This document shows, piece by piece, positions 1-6,772 of a stretch of 14,987 nt of DNA. Under the pieces are notes generated by a model. That model was not told the origin of the DNA and did not search any database. It saw nothing but the letters and a program-made list of their open reading frames with translations. This stretch comes from a bacterium. GTDB taxonomy: Bacteria > Vulcanimicrobiota > Vulcanimicrobiia > Vulcanimicrobiales > Vulcanimicrobiaceae. The translations under genes and the position numbers were made by a program. The stretch spans positions 1 to 14,987 of the forward strand of contig JAKAPO010000026.1 in NCBI GenBank assembly GCA_021807065.1. Reading direction: 5' to 3'. Each line of letters opens with the position of its first letter. Position 1 is the stretch's first letter.

Positions 1-2
1 CA

Positions 3-260
3 TGGCTCGACCTGGTGCGGCCGATCTTTGCCGCAATGAGGCTGCCCGAACGCATCGAGTTCATCGAGATGCCCGAGTACTTGCGCAAGAAGTATCAATA
101 CTCGACCTGCGCCCAGATCGGCCGCCTGCGCGCGAGCGGTTACAGCCGCCCTTTCACGCCATTGGCCGAAGCCGTAAACGACTACGTGACGCGGTATCTC
201 AAACCCGGGCGCTGCCTTGAGCCGAACGCCGCTCCGCTGGAGGCGCTGGCGCAAGCATAG
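3..260 (+). CDS. hldD: ADP-L-glycero-D-manno-heptose 6-epimerase, C-terminal end (partial)
   Basis: The gene enters from the left edge already in frame and stops with TAG at 258-260, so only about the last 85 residues are present. The stretch EYLRKKYQYSTCAQ, then LRASGYSRPFTPL and a final DYVTRYL match the end of the HldD/RfaD family of short-chain dehydrogenase-like epimerases. The usual family pattern there is MPE-LR-KYQY, then LRAAGY, then PFT-LE, then DYV. The enzyme uses NADP to epimerise ADP-D-glycero-heptose to the L-glycero form in the cytoplasm, for the LPS inner core. The catalytic Tyr and Lys and the Rossmann fold lie outside the window. A GTG at 15 is an internal codon, not the start. 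Its presence argues for an LPS-bearing diderm. Recognition is from motif memory, and the match is close. Confidence 0.85.
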   Translation, partial: WLDLVRPIFAAMRLPERIEFIEMPEYLRKKYQYSTCAQIGRLRASGYSRPFTPLAEAVNDYVTRYLKPGRCLEPNAAPLEALAQA

Positions 261-278
261 AGGAACCCACTTCACCGC

Positions 279-320
279 CATCCCGAGCGGGCGAGCGCGA
301 AGCGTTCGCGACGTCGAGGG
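279..320. repeat. Candidate dispersed palindromic (REP-like) intergenic element
   Basis: The gap between hldD and the next gene contains catcccgagcg (279-289), followed by a perfect hairpin, cgcgaa (296-301), loop gcg, ttcgcg (305-310), and ending in gtcgaggga. Sequences of the form TCATCCCGAGCG...GTCGAGGGA are common dispersed intergenic repeats in many genomes, as I remember them. The first 11 bases recur at 13185-13195. The hairpin could also act as a weak transcription stop for hldD, although no T-run follows it. Only one full copy is visible, so the repeat status is inferred. Confidence 0.4.
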
Positions 321-356
321 AAGCGTATCAAGACTTTAAAATCGAGGTAGATTTAC

Positions 357-1094
357 TTGTCTCGCGCACAACGACGCCAAGCAGCCCGCGGGGGGTCACA
401 GCCTCCGAAGAGACGCGATCCGATGCTCCGGGTGTATATCGGATTCGGCGCGATCGTCGTCACCATCATCGCGGTCGTCGGAGGTATCAACCTGTACCAG
501 CAGCACGCGCAGCAGGCCGCAGTTGCTCGCGCGAACGCGACGCCGACACCGGGACCAAACGCCACTGCATCGCCGATTCAGCTCGTCGGCAACACTGCGG
601 TAGGCAAAGCGGCATTTCCGAATCCGCTGACCACGAATACGAATCATGGATTACCCGTCGATGGCATTCGCTGCGAGACTGGAGAGGAAGAGATGGCGCT
701 GGCCCTCCACATTCACAGCCATCTCTCTATCTTCTACCGGGGCAAGCAATTGCAACTTCCCGCACTGATCGGCGCCGCTCCGGTGCCTCCAAGAGGTTGT
801 CTCTACTGGCTCCATACGCACGATAAGACCGGGATCATCCACATTGAGTCGCCGCAGCTCGACGCTCCCGGCGGCGGGTTCTTCACGCTTGGCATGTTCT
901 TCGACATCTGGGGTCAGCCACTGACCGCCGACGACGTCGCCGGTAAACAGGGAACGGTCACTTCGTTCGTCAACGGTGCGCGGTGGAACGCTGATCCACG
1001 CACAATCCCGCTGCTCTCGCATCAAGAGATTACGCTCGAAGTCGGCCGGCCGATCGTCCCGCCGCCGAATTATGCGTGGCCGCCCGGCGACTAA
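357..1094 (+). CDS. Membrane-anchored His-rich extracytoplasmic protein, uncharacterised family
   Basis: A 245-residue protein with a positively charged N-terminus, one membrane helix at about residues 26-46 (signal anchor, N-in) and an Ala/Pro/Thr linker at about 50-75, then a compact extracytoplasmic domain. The domain has a striking alternating histidine pattern: H118-x-H120-x-H122, then H153-x-H155 and H162, with two cysteines (C106, C148) that could form a disulfide. Later blocks are FTLGMFFDIWGQPL, TSFVNG and PRTIPL. I recall similar uncharacterised proteins in Actinobacteria and Chloroflexi. Metal (perhaps copper) binding is inferred from the histidines and the Sco neighbours. The TTG start has GAGGT at 344-348, 8 bases upstream; ATG at 423 (residue 23) is an alternative that keeps the helix. 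Confidence 0.8.
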   Translation: MSRAQRRQAARGGSQPPKRRDPMLRVYIGFGAIVVTIIAVVGGINLYQQHAQQAAVARANATPTPGPNATASPIQLVGNTAVGKAAFPNPLTTNTNHGLPVDGIRCETGEEEMALALHIHSHLSIFYRGKQLQLPALIGAAPVPPRGCLYWLHTHDKTGIIHIESPQLDAPGGGFFTLGMFFDIWGQPLTADDVAGKQGTVTSFVNGARWNADPRTIPLLSHQEITLEVGRPIVPPPNYAWPPGD

Positions 1095-1107
1095 ACGATA
1101 ACGCGGC

Positions 1108-1974
1108 ATGCGAGCGCTGCTCGTACTCGTAGAGCTGTGGGCCGCTTCCGAGATCATCTTACTCGTTAGCCCGCTTCGGCGAGAGGCGCTGATCTATGCG
1201 GCAGTAGCCGCGTTCCTAACGATCTGTAGCTTCTTGACGTTCCTCGCCACGCGTCCCCCGCACGTGCCGCGTGATGCACCGATCGTCAAGAAACTACTGC
1301 CGCTTCAGATAGCGGCAATTCTCCTCGTGATCGTTCTGACCGCATGGATGGCGTCCGTGCACGCTCATGTTTTGCGCGTTCTTCCGCCGCTGTGGGCCAC
1401 CTTCGATCGGGACGCGAACGCATTGCTCACTCGAATCGCACGGCCAGGCTTGGCGAGTGCGCTGCGGACGTTCATCGAATATACACTTCTGCCGCTCGTC
1501 GTACTCGCAGCGCTGCGCGTGCCGTTTACGAAGATGGGACTCGGCGGCTTTTCGCGAGGGAGCGGCCGCGCCGCCGTGATTTGGCTCGTCATGCCCGTCT
1601 TCGCACTTGCGTACGTGCTTCTGTACGCGGATATCCCGGCGGCCTCAGTAGGGCGAAACCTCGTCACGGCGTTTCTCGCGAAGGGTTTTAGTGAAGAGTT
1701 CCTCTTCCGCGGCGCGCTCTTAGGGCGGCTACGCTCCTTCATGCCCGGCCAATGGGCCACATTTGCGCAGGCGATCGTCTTTGCGTTGTGGCACTTCGGC
1801 ATCGATGTCACTCACGCCGGCGGTAACGCGATTACGGCCCTCGCACTCCTCGTTCCGGCCTACGCCGTCTTCGGCTTCGCGATGGCGCTGCTCGCGCGGC
1901 GCACGGGAAATCTTGCGCTTCCGGCACTCTTCCATACAGCGATCGCCGCGTTGCGCGGCCTATTTGCAGTTTAG
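1108..1974 (+). CDS. CPBP family intramembrane metalloprotease (Abi/CAAX type)
   Basis: A 288-residue, very hydrophobic protein with about seven or eight membrane segments. The C-terminal half carries the CPBP active-site motifs: E196-E197-x3-R201 within GFSEEFLFRG, F225-x3-H229 within FALWHFGID, and a third histidine H276 in LPALFHTAI. In this family the glutamates and histidines are thought to bind the catalytic zinc within the membrane. Eukaryotic relatives (Rce1) cleave prenylated CAAX proteins, while bacterial members serve in bacteriocin self-immunity, protein processing or unknown roles. The substrate cannot be told here. It starts 13 bases after the His-rich gene and may share its transcript. 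No clear Shine-Dalgarno precedes ATG 1108. Its stop interlocks with that of the convergent thioredoxin gene. Confidence 0.9.
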   Translation: MRALLVLVELWAASEIILLVSPLRREALIYAAVAAFLTICSFLTFLATRPPHVPRDAPIVKKLLPLQIAAILLVIVLTAWMASVHAHVLRVLPPLWATFDRDANALLTRIARPGLASALRTFIEYTLLPLVVLAALRVPFTKMGLGGFSRGSGRAAVIWLVMPVFALAYVLLYADIPAASVGRNLVTAFLAKGFSEEFLFRGALLGRLRSFMPGQWATFAQAIVFALWHFGIDVTHAGGNAITALALLVPAYAVFGFAMALLARRTGNLALPALFHTAIAALRGLFAV

Positions 1975-2558
1975 CGCGCAGCAATCGCCGCCTGCAACTC
2001 GCTCGCAAGCGTTTCGTATGCGGCCTCGCCGCTCGAAAGTTCCAGAATCTTCTTGTTCTTGCCGATGATCGCAATCGTCGGGTAGCCGCCTTGAATGTAC
2101 TCTCTCGCCACCGTTTGCCGTGGGTCGTAGATCGCAACCGGGTACGCAACGCTGAAGCGCTGCATGAACGCAAAGATATCCATCTCCGATTCCGGCGAGG
2201 CACCATCCATAGCCGTCGTGCTTCCGGGAATCGCGATGAACGCAACGCGCGTCTTGAACGCCGCGTACAGGCGGTTCAACACCGCCGTCTCACGCTGGCA
2301 ATGCGGACACCAGGTGGCGAATACTTCCAGGAGGACCGGACGGTTCTGTTTGTCGAGATCGAACGTTCCGTCGGTACCTGGGGAGCTGAACTCCGGCGCC
2401 GTGCCACCGATCTGGGCGGTGCCGACGGTAGGGGCAATTGAAGCATTCTGCAGCTGCGCCGAGGGATGCTGCGCCCGAACGAGCGCGAAGACGACGACCG
2501 CCGCTACGATGAGCACCGAGACCACGGCAAGAACGACGACCGCAGAACGCTCTTTCAT
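1971..2558 (-). CDS. Membrane-anchored TlpA-like thioredoxin-fold protein
   Basis: A 195-residue protein with an uncleaved-looking N-terminal helix (about residues 6-27) and an extracytoplasmic thioredoxin fold. The redox motif is W83-C84-P85-H86-C87 in FATWCPHCQRE, and the cis-proline is P160 in GGYPTIAII. WCPHC is usual for TlpA/ResA-type thiol-disulfide proteins, which reduce apocytochrome c or CuA/Sco cysteines outside the membrane. An insertion between strands (about residues 112-128) replaces the shorter loop of thioredoxin. It lies 98 bases downstream of the MauE-like gene on the same strand, and a MauE-type partner could feed it electrons across the membrane (inference). ATG 2558 is preceded by a G-rich stretch. 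Its TAA stop overlaps the stop of the convergent protease gene within TTAG at 1971-1974. Confidence 0.92.
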   Translation of the reverse strand: MKERSAVVVLAVVSVLIVAAVVVFALVRAQHPSAQLQNASIAPTVGTAQIGGTAPEFSSPGTDGTFDLDKQNRPVLLEVFATWCPHCQRETAVLNRLYAAFKTRVAFIAIPGSTTAMDGASPESEMDIFAFMQRFSVAYPVAIYDPRQTVAREYIQGGYPTIAIIGKNKKILELSSGEAAYETLASELQAAIAAR

Positions 2559-2623
2559 AGGGCCCCCATTCCCGTCGGCACGGAATCAGTCCCTCCCATT
2601 TTCTTTTCGGTCGCAGCAGCATG

Positions 2624-2649
2624 GTTGACAATTTGAACCCACCGTCAAC
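2624..2649. promoter_or_regulatory. Inverted repeat GTTGAC-N14-GTCAAC upstream of the TlpA-like gene
   Basis: Positions 2624-2629 read gttgac and 2644-2649 read gtcaac, giving a perfect 6-base dyad with a 14-base spacer. It lies between the stop of the MauE-like gene (2657) and the start of the TlpA-like gene (2558). It could be an operator or a weak hairpin between the two cistrons. On the minus strand the outer arm also resembles a -35 box (TTGACG), but no good -10 was found at normal distance. Function is unproven. Confidence 0.25.
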
Positions 2650-2656
2650 GCGTGCC

Positions 2657-3097
2657 TCAACGTCGGGACGACAGGAGGCGATCGAGAGACAACAGGCCAG
2701 GCGCCTTTCTTGCGACGAACGCGGCTGCGGTAGCAAGCACGAAGTCGAGCGCGACGTGCGGCCAGTCCGCGGTCGATACGTCGTTCGGCCCGAAGCATCC
2801 GCAGTTCGCGGGGATGTGACGCAGGACCGCCGATGCGATGGCGGCCGCATAGATGAGGAACATCGCGCTCACCAAGAACGCGGCGACGCGCGTGAACAGC
2901 CCTACGACCAGATAGGCGCCGAAAATCAATTCCAGGTACGGCAGCGCGACCGCAGTCGGCAGCACGAACGCCTGAGGAAGCAGCCGGTATCCCGCAATGG
3001 CCTCGGCGAGCGACTCCGGATGTGCGACTTTGAGCGCACCCGTCACGAGCAGAAGTACGCCCAACGCTAAGCGCACAATGAAAATGAGCCGAGGCAT
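2657..3097 (-). CDS. MauE/DoxX-like four-helix membrane protein
   Basis: With the start at ATG 3097 this is a 146-residue protein with four membrane helices (about residues 4-22, 46-66, 70-92, 113-130). The marker is NCGCFGP at residues 98-104, giving C99-G-C101, placed between helices 3 and 4 as in MauE-type proteins. VTGALKVAHP after helix 1 is also typical of the MauE/DoxX group. MauE works with the thioredoxin-like MauD in maturing methylamine dehydrogenase, and such pairs are generally thought to pass reducing power to envelope thioredoxins. Here the next gene on the strand is a TlpA-like thioredoxin, which supports that reading. The open frame extends to 3211, but those 38 extra residues are hydrophilic, unlike the family and buried in the Sco gene. 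The Shine-Dalgarno before 3097 is poor, so the start is moderately sure. Confidence 0.88.
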   Translation of the reverse strand: MPRLIFIVRLALGVLLLVTGALKVAHPESLAEAIAGYRLLPQAFVLPTAVALPYLELIFGAYLVVGLFTRVAAFLVSAMFLIYAAAIASAVLRHIPANCGCFGPNDVSTADWPHVALDFVLATAAAFVARKAPGLLSLDRLLSSRR

Positions 3098-3101
3098 CAA
3101 A

Positions 3102-3668
3102 ATGATGCTTGTGCGTTCTCTCTGGGGGTGCCTGCTCGTCCTCCTCGTTGCATGCTCGGGACCCTCGTTCGACGGAACGTCGGTTCCCGCACGAGTGGCG
3201 CCCAACTTCACGCTCCTCGATCAGTACGGTAGCGATTGGACCCTCTCCGCGCAGCGCGGCACCGACGTCGCACTCTATTTTGGCTACACGCACTGTCCCG
3301 ACGACTGTCCAACCACGCTGGCGAAGCTCGCGCGCGCGATATCGCTCCTGCACACGACGCGCGCGGAGATCGCGTTCGTTACCGTCGACCCGTCGCGCGA
3401 CACGCCATCGCGATTCAAGGCGTACCTACGTCGGTTCCATGGAGCAGCGATCTTCGGCCTCACCGGCACGCGCGCCGCGTTGGCACGCATCTACCGGGCA
3501 TACGGCATCTGGGCGCAACCGCATGCGCGCAACCCCCGCGGAGGATACGACGTGGCGCACAGCTCGCCGGTCTTTCTCATAGATGCGCGCGGAATGCTGC
3601 GCGTGGTTCACTTCGATAGCGATCCGCGAAGCGCGTTTGTCCACGACTTGCGCGTGCTAGGAGCATAA
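3102..3668 (+). CDS. Sco1/SenC family copper-binding lipoprotein
   Basis: A 188-residue protein. The N-terminus has a short basic and hydrophobic stretch ending in LVAC, with C18 as lipidation site, so it should be an outer-face lipoprotein. The Sco fold follows: APNFTLLDQYG, then YFGYTHCPDDCPTT with C65-x3-C69, TVDPSRDTP, and the conserved histidine H153 in VAHSSPVFLID. The two cysteines and the histidine are the copper ligands used by Sco proteins to build the CuA site of cytochrome c oxidase and to keep its cysteines reduced. ATG 3102 is chosen because GAGG at 3091-3094 sits 7 bases upstream and the signal peptide begins there; the frame is open back to 2997 but without a sensible signal. 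It is divergent from the MauE-like gene and overlaps the next gene by one base. Confidence 0.95.
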   Translation: MMLVRSLWGCLLVLLVACSGPSFDGTSVPARVAPNFTLLDQYGSDWTLSAQRGTDVALYFGYTHCPDDCPTTLAKLARAISLLHTTRAEIAFVTVDPSRDTPSRFKAYLRRFHGAAIFGLTGTRAALARIYRAYGIWAQPHARNPRGGYDVAHSSPVFLIDARGMLRVVHFDSDPRSAFVHDLRVLGA

Positions 3669-4627
3669 TGCTACAAGCATTGCTCGCCGCTGCGCTTATT
3701 CCGATGCACGGGCTCGTGCTCGCGGTGCAGCCGAACGGCACGGTCATCGTACGCAATAACGTCGTATCGCAGATGCTCCCATCGGAGACACGCGTCTACC
3801 GCCTGCTGCCGCGCGTTCGCCTTGCATCCGGAACCGGCGTTGACGCATTCATCGATACGAGCACGACGCCGTGGACACTGCGCGATGCGGTTGCCGCCGG
3901 GCCGTTCATTCCCGGCCTGCCGAGCATCGGACGCGTGGTTCCTGTCGACTACGGCAGCCGCTTGCCAAGCGCGCAACTCGTGGACCAGAGTGGTAGGCTG
4001 CTCTCGCTGCAACGTGCGTTCTTGGGCAAAACCCTGATCTTGAGCTTCGTCTTCACGCGCTGTCGGACGGACGACGGCGGCATCTGCCCAACCATCAGCA
4101 GCAAGTTCACATATCTGCAGAGGCACCTCGACCCGGCGACGTTCGCTCTGGCGGAGATCAGCCTCGATCCCAACTACGATTCACCGCGCATCTTGACAAA
4201 GTACGCTCGTACATACGGTGCAGATCCAACCATATGGAAGATGCTGACCGGCGAGGGCATTACAATCCAGCGCCTGCTCAACGCCTTCGGCATAAGCTCG
4301 CTGCAAGTAAGCACCGACGACTTCCTTCACAGCGACAAGCTATTCATCGTCACGCCGGCGGGACGCGTGGCGTACATCATCGACACGGCTCAATGGGATC
4401 CCGGCGGCGTGCTCGCACAAGCGCGTAGCGTCGCTGGTATGGTGTCGAATCCGTTCGAGCGCTTCAAACTGTCGCTGGTCACGGACGTCGCATCCTTCTG
4501 CGGCGGGAGTCAATGGGTTGGCGTCGTGCTGCTCGAGCTGTCCCTGTTCTTCATCATCCTCATCTTCGTCGCGAGCGGGTTGTGGATCGTCGGACGATGG
4601 TTTTGGGGACCGTCGCGCCAAGGCTAA
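3668..4627 (+). CDS. Sco-like protein with N-terminal extra domain and C-terminal membrane anchor
   Basis: A 319-residue protein beginning in a TAATG overlap with the Sco1 gene, so probably translationally coupled. Residues about 1-18 form a short hydrophobic start. Residues 13-62 (HGLVLAVQPNGTVIVRN onward) resemble a degenerate CusF-like beta-barrel, sometimes fused to Sco domains; this is a tentative reading. The Sco domain runs from about 99 to 255: LVDQSGR, FVFTRC, then C132-x7-C140 (RCRTDDGGICP), SLDPNYDSP and H221 in DFLHSDKLFIV. One membrane helix at about 285-307 anchors the C-terminus. Copper ligands are therefore present, but the cysteine spacing is wider than the normal C-x3-C. Likely role: copper or thiol transfer at the outer face of the membrane, partner to the preceding Sco1. 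Confidence 0.88.
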   Translation: MLQALLAAALIPMHGLVLAVQPNGTVIVRNNVVSQMLPSETRVYRLLPRVRLASGTGVDAFIDTSTTPWTLRDAVAAGPFIPGLPSIGRVVPVDYGSRLPSAQLVDQSGRLLSLQRAFLGKTLILSFVFTRCRTDDGGICPTISSKFTYLQRHLDPATFALAEISLDPNYDSPRILTKYARTYGADPTIWKMLTGEGITIQRLLNAFGISSLQVSTDDFLHSDKLFIVTPAGRVAYIIDTAQWDPGGVLAQARSVAGMVSNPFERFKLSLVTDVASFCGGSQWVGVVLLELSLFFIILIFVASGLWIVGRWFWGPSRQG

Positions 4628-4647
4628 TTTCGGCACGCTGCTAAAAC

Positions 4648-5220
4648 TTGGCCGCGGTGCCAGTTCAGAGAACGCCCTTCGAGCCTCCCTCAGCCGAGCA
4701 GGCAGCCTTCCTCGAGCGGGCGATGGAGCAGCACGGCAAGGCAACCTATAACTTCGCTTATCGCCTGACTCGCAACGAGGCCGATGCAAGCGATCTCACC
4801 CAGGAGGCCTTCATCCGGGTTTACCGGGCCTGGCGCAGCTTCGTCCCAGGGACTTCTTTCCTCTCGTGGATCTACCGGATCGTGACGAATCTGTACCGGG
4901 ACGAACTTCGGCGACGTAAGGGACGTTATCAGGAGGAGATACCAGAAGACAACGCCCCCCAAGAGTACGGGGGCGACCGCCCCTTGGCGGTCCACCCGAT
5001 CGAAGAGTACGTGGAAGCGCAGATGAGCGAGCCGGTGGCCAAGGCGCTCGAAGCGCTCACCCCGGACCAGCGAGCGGTGCTGGTGCTTGCAGATATCGAG
5101 GAGTACAGTTATCAAGAAATTGCGGAAATCGTTGGCTGCTCGATCGGGACCGTGCGTTCGCGGCTCCATCGCGCTCGCAATCAGCTCCGCAGACTCGTAA
5201 GCGAGAAAACGGCATCATGA
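4648..5220 (+). CDS. ECF-type (RpoE-like) RNA polymerase sigma factor
   Basis: A 190-residue sigma factor of the extracytoplasmic-function group. Region 2 spans about residues 28-92, with DASDLTQEAFIRVYRAW and FLSWIYRIVTNLYRDELRRR for core binding and -10 recognition. An acidic linker (about 95-125) follows. Region 4 spans about 127-182, with LTPDQRAVLVLADIEEYSY and the helix-turn-helix IAEIVGCSIGTVRSRLHRAR, which reads the -35 box. It is followed by an anti-sigma gene through an ATGA overlap and then an RseB-like gene, the arrangement of the sigma-E envelope-stress regulon. The start is uncertain: TTG 4648 is used, GTG 4657 or ATG 4723 are possible, and none has a clear Shine-Dalgarno. Only 20 bases separate it from the Sco-like gene, so read-through from there is likely. 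I saw no autoregulatory promoter. Confidence 0.95.
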   Translation: MAAVPVQRTPFEPPSAEQAAFLERAMEQHGKATYNFAYRLTRNEADASDLTQEAFIRVYRAWRSFVPGTSFLSWIYRIVTNLYRDELRRRKGRYQEEIPEDNAPQEYGGDRPLAVHPIEEYVEAQMSEPVAKALEALTPDQRAVLVLADIEEYSYQEIAEIVGCSIGTVRSRLHRARNQLRRLVSEKTAS

Positions 5221-5753
5221 ACTACGAACACATCTCAACCGAATCGCTGATCGACTACCTCCACCGGGAGCTTTCGCCCGAGGAGGACGCCCGCGTGCAC
5301 GCACATGTCGGCGAGTGCGCCGCGTGCCGCGTCGCCTATCAAGAGCAAGCTTCGCTGACGGAACGCCTGCGAGCATTCGCGCGCGATGAAGAACGCGAAC
5401 TTCCACCTCGGGTGCTTTTCGCGGTGCGCGACCGGGTCGCGCGGCGCACGCAGCCCGCATGGTGGTCGAATCTGGCCGTCCTATTTCGTCCGGCCGTGGG
5501 ACTGCCGTTTGCCGCGATCCTGGTGCTTGCGATGATCCTCGGTTTCACTTCGATTCGTCCGCGTCTCGCGCACGCGCCGACGATTGCAGCTGCCTACTAT
5601 CTCAACGATCACCGCCGGCTTTCGGATCGTCTCATGCCTTTCTCGCAACCACCGGCCGTGCCGTCGACGCTGGTCAATCCCACGGCGTCGCAGAGCGCGA
5701 ACGTCGCCAATGATACGCAGAGCGCTGCAGCCAGCCAAGTTGCGAGCGAATGA
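5217..5753 (+). CDS. Zinc-finger (ZAS-type) transmembrane anti-sigma factor
   Basis: A 178-residue protein starting in an ATGA overlap with the sigma gene. The N-terminal cytoplasmic domain holds the H30-x3-C34-x2-C37 zinc motif (HAHVGECAACR) typical of anti-sigma factors that clamp ECF sigma factors. One membrane helix spans about residues 93-111, and a Ser/Ala/Asn-rich low-complexity tail (about 120-178) lies outside. In sigma-E systems, regulated proteolysis of such a membrane protein frees the sigma factor, and RseB guards the outer part. The next gene is RseB-like and overlaps by ATGA, which supports that model. Which protease cuts it is unknown; the CPBP protease nearby is not the usual one. 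Domain order and context make the call firm even though the tail is not conserved. Confidence 0.92.
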   Translation: MNYEHISTESLIDYLHRELSPEEDARVHAHVGECAACRVAYQEQASLTERLRAFARDEERELPPRVLFAVRDRVARRTQPAWWSNLAVLFRPAVGLPFAAILVLAMILGFTSIRPRLAHAPTIAAAYYLNDHRRLSDRLMPFSQPPAVPSTLVNPTASQSANVANDTQSAAASQVASE

Positions 5754-6772
5754 GGCTGCTCCAAGGGCTTCTTCTCCTCGCGCTTTCGCTGGCGACCGTC
5801 GCCGTGGCGGCGCCCGACCGAGAAACATCTGAAACCGGATTCTCGCTGCTGCACGCGGCGGTCGAGGCACCGCGCCACGTTTCATTCATCGGTCAGGTGC
5901 AGTTGCTCGAACTCGGCGCACATGGTTCCGAGGCGTCGATTTTCCGCGTCGAGCATCTTGCGCCGAATCTCTTCGAACGCCGGTACCTCGCTCCTGAGAA
6001 TCTCTACGGCGACTCGACTATTTTCAGTGGCAACGCCGTCTACTCCATCGACCCAAAGCGCAAGCAGATCGTCGTCACGCCGCACGAAGTCTACGGCCTA
6101 CACTTCGGCTGGACGCACAATTTCGCGCTGCTGACGAGAAACTATCGGCCGGTAAAGGAACCCGACGAAATCGTCGCGGGAAGACCAGTCGACGTGATCC
6201 GTCTGGTGAACCGTTATAGCGGGGTGACCACCCTACGAATATGGATCGACGAGAAAACGAGCCTCATGCTACGGCGTGATGTCTACGCGTCCAACGGATC
6301 GGTCGTGTTGCAGATGCACTTCGACAAGGTTCGTTTCACCAACGCGATTCCACGCTCGGCATTCGCGCTTCCGCACGGCTACACGATCGTGAAAGGGCCG
6401 AGCGAAGAGGAAGCTTCCGATAATCCCGCTGCCGTGGTTGCCCGCGCGGGGTTTGCGTCGCGCGCTCCGCACTACCTGCCTGAGGGGTTCGTCGCCGTCG
6501 GCGCGGAACTCGGCGACGAACGGGGCGTACGCATCCTTCACGTGCTCTACTCCGACGGTTTGCGCACCGTCTCGCTCTTCGAGAACGCGCGCGGCGCCGC
6601 AGTGAATACCACGGGTTACCACGCCGTGAAGCTGAGCGTTGGCGGGCGAGAAATGGACGCCGTCGACGAGGGCGCAACCACGATGCTCGCGTGGTCCGAC
6701 GACCGCCTGCACTACGCGCTCGTCGGCGATCTTGGCCGCACGGAATTGGAGAAGATCGCCGCCTCGATTTAG
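5750..6772 (+). CDS. RseB/MucB-like periplasmic sigma-factor regulatory protein
   Basis: A 340-residue secreted protein. A signal peptide covers residues 1-20, with a likely cut after AVA. The N-terminal domain (about 30-210) has the LolA/LolB-like half-barrel pattern of RseB: FIGQVQLLE, then FRVEHLAPNLFERRYL, the loop YSIDPKRKQIVV, and later VDVIRLVNRYSG and LRIWIDEKTSLMLRRD. The C-terminal domain (about 235-340) contains HYLPEGFVAVG and HVLYSDGLRTVSLFE, as in MucB_RseB C-terminal domains. RseB binds the outer part of the anti-sigma factor and senses mislocalised LPS or lipoproteins. The ATGA overlap with the anti-sigma gene completes the three-gene stress cassette. Its TAG stop interlocks with that of the convergent deacetylase gene. 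Sequence similarity to proteobacterial RseB appears distant. Confidence 0.85.
   Translation: MRLLQGLLLLALSLATVAVAAPDRETSETGFSLLHAAVEAPRHVSFIGQVQLLELGAHGSEASIFRVEHLAPNLFERRYLAPENLYGDSTIFSGNAVYSIDPKRKQIVVTPHEVYGLHFGWTHNFALLTRNYRPVKEPDEIVAGRPVDVIRLVNRYSGVTTLRIWIDEKTSLMLRRDVYASNGSVVLQMHFDKVRFTNAIPRSAFALPHGYTIVKGPSEEEASDNPAAVVARAGFASRAPHYLPEGFVAVGAELGDERGVRILHVLYSDGLRTVSLFENARGAAVNTTGYHAVKLSVGGREMDAVDEGATTMLAWSDDRLHYALVGDLGRTELEKIAASI

Noticed and set aside
2625..2630. TTGACA on the plus strand as a -35 box
   Set aside because: No -10 box lies 16-18 bases downstream, and no plus-strand gene starts nearby.
2586..3353. 255-codon minus-strand open frame
   Set aside because: It is a shadow of the MauE-like and Sco1 genes in another frame, Arg- and Cys-rich with no domain pattern.
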